Assembly: GCF_019468465.1 (NCBI RefSeq)
Contig: NZ_CP080519.1
Location: 1-64,000, forward strand
From: Amycolatopsis sp. DSM 110486
GTDB taxonomy: Bacteria > Actinomycetota > Actinomycetes > Mycobacteriales > Pseudonocardiaceae
Length of the DNA stretch: 64,000 bases
Direction of reading: 5' to 3'
The position numbers and the translations under genes are program-made. Positions 60,631 through 64,000 of the stretch are shown in pieces (position 1 is the first letter of the stretch; every line of letters begins with the position of its first letter). The notes below the pieces were generated by a model, which worked only from the letters and a program-made list of their open reading frames with translations, was not told the origin of the DNA and searched no databases.

Positions 60631-60924
60631 CTAGTCGTCCGGACCCAGCAGCCGGCGGTGTGCCGACAGCAGGACGAACTCCGGTCGCGAGGCCACGAAC
60701 CGCTCGCACGAGTCGAGCACGTCCCGGACGTGCTCGCCACCCGCGGCGACCACGGCCACCCCGATCAGGGCTCGCCGGTGCAGGTCGAGGTGACCGGCTT
60801 CGGACACCGAGACGGCGAAGCGCTTGCGCACCTCCGCCACGACCGGCTTGATCACGGATCGCTTCTGCTTCAACGAGTGAATGTCATCGAGCAGGATGTC
60901 GAGCTCGAGAGCTCCGACGTACAT
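60631..60924 (-). CDS. DUF503-family protein
   Basis: This 97-residue small alpha/beta protein ([20 protein letters not shown], then [20 protein letters not shown] and [20 protein letters not shown]) is a YlxP-like DUF503 member, nearly always found between infB and rbfA. The ATG at 60924 is chosen because the conserved part begins there; no good RBS is seen, which may mean coupling to infB, whose stop lies 78 bp upstream. A role in ribosome assembly is inferred from the neighbours. Confidence 0.92.
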   Translation of the reverse strand: MYVGALELDILLDDIHSLKQKRSVIKPVVAEVRKRFAVSVSEAGHLDLHRRALIGVAVVAAGGEHVRDVLDSCERFVASRPEFVLLSAHRRLLGPDD

Positions 60925-61002
60925 AGGCAGCGAAGTTGTGCCGCAAGGAACCGGGTGGCCCGGGGTGCGGGCCGAAACCCGCACCCCGGAACCGATCAGC
61001 CC

Positions 61003-64000
61003 TTACGCACGGGGCTTCTCCCGCTGTTCGTAGGTCTCGATCACGTCGTCGACCTTGATGTCACTGTACGAACCCAGCGTCAGACCACATTCGTACCCTT
61101 CACGAACCTCGACCACGTCGTCCTTGAACCGCCGCAGCGAGCTGATCGGCAGGTTCTCGGCGATGACGGTGCCATCGCGGAGAAGGCGCGCCTTGGCGTT
61201 GCGCCGGATCTCCCCGGACATGACCAGGCAACCCGCGATCGTGCCGATCTTGGAGGACTTGAAGACGTCGCGGACCTCGGCGCGACCGAGCTCCACCTCT
61301 TCGAACTCCGGCTTGAGCATGCCCTTGAGGGCCTGCTCGATCTCGTCGATCGCCTGGTAGATGACCGTGTAGTACCGGACGTCGACGCCCTCGCGGGTGG
61401 CCCGCTCGGTCGCCTTGCCCTGGGCCCGGACGTTGAACCCGAGCACGATCGCGTCGGACGCGGTCGCCAGGTCGATGTCCGACTCGGTCACGCCACCGAC
61501 ACCGCGGTGCACCACGTTCAGCTCGACGTCGTCGCCGACGTCCAGCTGCAGCAGTGCCGCCTCGAGCGCTTCGACGGTACCCGAGTTGTCACCCTTGATG
61601 ATCAGGTTGAGGCTGCTCGTCTCCTTCAAGGCGGAGTCGAGGTCCTCGAGGCTGACCCGCTTGCGGCGCGACGCGTTGAGCGCGTTGCGGGTGCGAGCGG
61701 AGCGGCGCTCGGCGATCTGCCGGGCGACGCGGTCCTCGTCGACCACCAGGAAGGTGTCGCCCGCGCCCGGCACCGAGGTGAACCCGATGACCTGGACGGG
61801 ACGCGAGGGCAGCGCCTCGGTGACGTCCACGTTGTGCTCGTCCACCATGCGGCGGACGCGGCCGTAGGCGTCGCCCGCGACGACGGAGTCGCCGACGCGC
61901 AGCGTGCCTCGCTGCACCAGCACCGTGGCCACCGGGCCGCGGCCGCGGTCGAGGTGCGCCTCGATCGCGACACCCTGGGCCTCCATGTCCGGGTTGGCCC
62001 GGAGGTCCAGAGCGGCGTCGGCCGTCAGCAGGATCGCCTCGAGGAGGCCATCGATGTTGATGTTCTCCCGCGCGGAGATGTCCACGAACATCGTGTCGCC
62101 GCCGTACTCCTCGGCCACGAGGTTGTACTCGGTGAGCTGCTGGCGGATCTTCTGCGGGTTGGCGCCTTCCTTGTCGATCTTGTTGACCGCGACCACGATC
62201 GGGGCCTTGGCGGCCTGCGCGTGGTTGATCGCCTCGACCGTCTGCGGCATGACCCCGTCGTCGGCGGCCACCACGATCACCGCGATGTCCGTCGAGTTCG
62301 CACCACGAGCACGCATGGCGGTGAACGCCTCGTGACCCGGGGTGTCGATGAAGGTGATCAGCCGCGGCGTGCCCTCGAGCTCGGTCTCGATCTGGTAGGC
62401 GCCGATGTGCTGGGTGATGCCACCGGCTTCACTCTCGCGCACCTTCGTCTTCCGGATCGTGTCCAGCAGGCGGGTCTTACCGTGGTCGACGTGACCCATG
62501 ATCGTCACGACCGGCGGCCGGACCTGCAGGTCCTCCTCGCCACCCTCGTCCTCACCGTAGGTGATGTCGAAGGTCTCCAGCAGCTCGCGGTCCTCCTCCT
62601 CGGGGGACACGACCTGGACGACGTAGTTCATCTCGCCGCCGAGCAGCTCGAGGATGTCGTCGGACACGGACTGCGTCGCCGTGACCATCTCGCCGAGGTG
62701 GAAGAGCACCTGCACCAGCGAAGCCGGGTTGGCGTCGATCTTCTCGGCGAAGTCGGTCAGCGAGGCACCACGCGGCAGCCGGATCGTCTCGCCCTGGCCC
62801 TTGGGCAGGCGGACGCCGCCGACGCTGGGCGCCTGCATGTTGTCCATGTACTCCTGGCGCTTCTGTCGCTTCGACTTGCGACCCTTGCGCGAGGGACCAC
62901 CGGGACGCCCGAAGGCACCCGCGGTACCGCCACGGCCACCGGGGCCGCCACGACCGCCGCCGCCACCGCGGAAGCCACCGCCACCGCCGGCAGGAGCACC
63001 GGTGCCGCCACCGGGACGGAAGCCGCCGCCACCGCCACCGGGACCGCCACCGGGACCGCCGCGGAAGCCACCGCCACCGCCGCCACCACCGGGACGGAAG
63101 CCGCCGCCACCGCCGCCGCCACCGGGACGACCGCCGCCACCACCGGGACCGCCACGGGCACCGCCACCGGGACCACCACGGGCGCCACCGCCCGGACCGG
63201 CCGGACGCGGGGTGCGGCCCGGCATCATGCCGGGGTTCGGCCGCGGGGGCATGTTGCCCGGGCTCGGCCGATTGCCACCGGCGCCACCGCCGGGACGCGG
63301 CGCGGGCCGGTCACCGCCGCCACCGGCACCGCCGGGACGCGGCGGACGGTTGTCGCCGCCCTGACCCGGACCGGGGCGCTGGGCCGGCGGACGCGGGGCC
63401 GGGGCGCCGGAACCGACGCCGAACGGGTTGTTGCCGACGCGCGGAGTGCGCGGGCCGGGCTTGGGACCGCCGGGCTTGGGGCCCTGCGGCTTCGGCGGCA
63501 CGACCGAGCCGGACGCAGCAGCGTCCTGCTTCGGCGCGTGCTTCGGCGCCGCGGTGCTGCCACCGGACGGCTCGGCCTTGGCCGCGGGGGCCTGCACCTG
63601 GGGCTGCGGTTCCTGCTGCGGCTGGGCCGGAGCAGGCGTGGCCGGGCGCGGGCCGGGACGCGGGCCCGGACCCGGGCGGCTGCCCGGGGTGGCCGGACGC
63701 GGGCCGGACTGCTGCGGAGCGGCGGACGGAGCGGCCTTGGCCGCCGGCGCCTGCTGCTGGGTCTGCTGCGGAGCGGGCGCGGCCGCGGGCCGGGGAGCCT
63801 GCGGAGCGGGAGCGGCAGCGTTCGAGTTGCCCGAGCCGGGGGCGGGCGGCATGGGCCGCGGGCCGGGCGTCGGACCGGACTTCTTCCCGCCCTTGGCGGG
63901 GTACGCGTCACGCAGACGGCGGGCGACGGGCGCCTCGACCGTGGATGACGCGGACTTCACGAACTCGCCCTGCTCCTTGAGCTTGGCGAGAACTTCCTTG
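61003..64000 (-). CDS. infB: Translation initiation factor IF-2, start beyond the window
   Basis: This GTPase brings initiator tRNA to the 30S subunit. The frame is open to the window edge; the visible 5' end reads [14 protein letters not shown], normally about 20 residues from the start. A Pro/Ala/Gln-rich linker (about 30-200) and a very Gly-rich region ([17 protein letters not shown] runs, positions 62900-63300) precede the G domain with [16 protein letters not shown] and NKID. Two beta barrels and the C2 domain follow. The long disordered linker is typical of actinobacteria. DUF503 and rbfA follow. Confidence 0.97.
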   Translation of the reverse strand, partial: KEVLAKLKEQGEFVKSASSTVEAPVARRLRDAYPAKGGKKSGPTPGPRPMPPAPGSGNSNAAAPAPQAPRPAAAPAPQQTQQQAPAAKAAPSAAPQQSGPRPATPGSRPGPGPRPGPRPATPAPAQPQQEPQPQVQAPAAKAEPSGGSTAAPKHAPKQDAAASGSVVPPKPQGPKPGGPKPGPRTPRVGNNPFGVGSGAPAPRPPAQRPGPGQGGDNRPPRPGGAGGGGDRPAPRPGGGAGGNRPSPGNMPPRPNPGMMPGRTPRPAGPGGGARGGPGGGARGGPGGGGGRPGGGGGGGGFRPGGGGGGGGFRGGPGGGPGGGGGGFRPGGGTGAPAGGGGGFRGGGGGRGGPGGRGGTAGAFGRPGGPSRKGRKSKRQKRQEYMDNMQAPSVGGVRLPKGQGETIRLPRGASLTDFAEKIDANPASLVQVLFHLGEMVTATQSVSDDILELLGGEMNYVVQVVSPEEEDRELLETFDITYGEDEGGEEDLQVRPPVVTIMGHVDHGKTRLLDTIRKTKVRESEAGGITQHIGAYQIETELEGTPRLITFIDTPGHEAFTAMRARGANSTDIAVIVVAADDGVMPQTVEAINHAQAAKAPIVVAVNKIDKEGANPQKIRQQLTEYNLVAEEYGGDTMFVDISARENINIDGLLEAILLTADAALDLRANPDMEAQGVAIEAHLDRGRGPVATVLVQRGTLRVGDSVVAGDAYGRVRRMVDEHNVDVTEALPSRPVQVIGFTSVPGAGDTFLVVDEDRVARQIAERRSARTRNALNASRRKRVSLEDLDSALKETSSLNLIIKGDNSGTVEALEAALLQLDVGDDVELNVVHRGVGGVTESDIDLATASDAIVLGFNVRAQGKATERATREGVDVRYYTVIYQAIDEIEQALKGMLKPEFEEVELGRAEVRDVFKSSKIGTIAGCLVMSGEIRRNAKARLLRDGTVIAENLPISSLRRFKDDVVEVREGYECGLTLGSYSDIKVDDVIETYEQREKPRA

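Noticed and set aside
60604..63948. A rightward frame of 1114 codons opposite infB and rbfA
   Set aside because: Mirror of the infB codon pattern, with a Thr/Gly/Ala repeat produced by the Gly/Pro-rich linker on the other strand.

Overview
The window is high-GC actinobacterial chromosome with GTG starts, many leaderless promoters and dense divergent and convergent gene packing. Gene content and order match the Mycobacterium tuberculosis stretch Rv2743c-Rv2839c: pspM/pspA/clgR, pgsA, argA, ftsK, rnj, dapA, thyX, dapB, M16 peptidase, pnp, rpsO, ribF, truB, dinF, nrnA, rbfA, infB. The extra cytochrome P450, PhzF, VWA and triple-AAA proteins suggest Pseudonocardiaceae (Amycolatopsis-like); this assignment is inference from gene content.

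Bases 1-4045 are the end of an integrated element: HTH regulators, an unknown protein cut by the window edge, a membrane protein with a Pro/Thr tail, and a large serine recombinase at the very end. The element sits inside a formamidopyrimidine-glycosylase/Nei-type DNA repair gene, whose 3' fragment (4037-4357) begins immediately beyond the recombinase gene.

Bases 4358-19410 hold a gene-free stretch with a strongly primed 12-codon ORF, then a GNAT acetyltransferase, pyrD, an allophanate-hydrolase-like protein lacking the catalytic lysine, the envelope-stress module pspM-pspA-clgR, a coupled rimO-pgsA-cinA operon, a triple-AAA protein and an OafA-type acyltransferase. Bases 19578-30211 hold argA, a nitroreductase, ftsK, plsC, a WrbA-type flavoprotein, an EamA transporter, a divergent SDR/TetR pair with paired operators, and a VWA protein.

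Bases 30294-45076 hold rnj-dapA, a Ser/Thr kinase, an NRAMP transporter with a DtxR/MntR-like box, thyX-ACT, and a ribbon-helix-helix/DUF4097 pair behind a palindrome that fills the promoter spacer. A gene-free block with four diverged repeats follows, then small membrane proteins and the dapB/M16 peptidase operon. Bases 45092-64000 hold three 105-bp tandem repeats after pnp, then the RNA and translation genes pnp, rpsO, thpR, ribF, truB, rbfA and infB. Between these lie dinF, a P450, nrnA, a methyltransferase, and a MarR-controlled resorcylate-type decarboxylase.

Functionally the window is mostly core genome: translation initiation and ribosome maturation, RNA turnover, lysine/peptidoglycan precursor synthesis (dapA, dapB), pyrimidine and thymidylate synthesis (pyrD, thyX) and envelope stress. 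Accessory material is concentrated at the left-end element, the repeat arrays and the P450.
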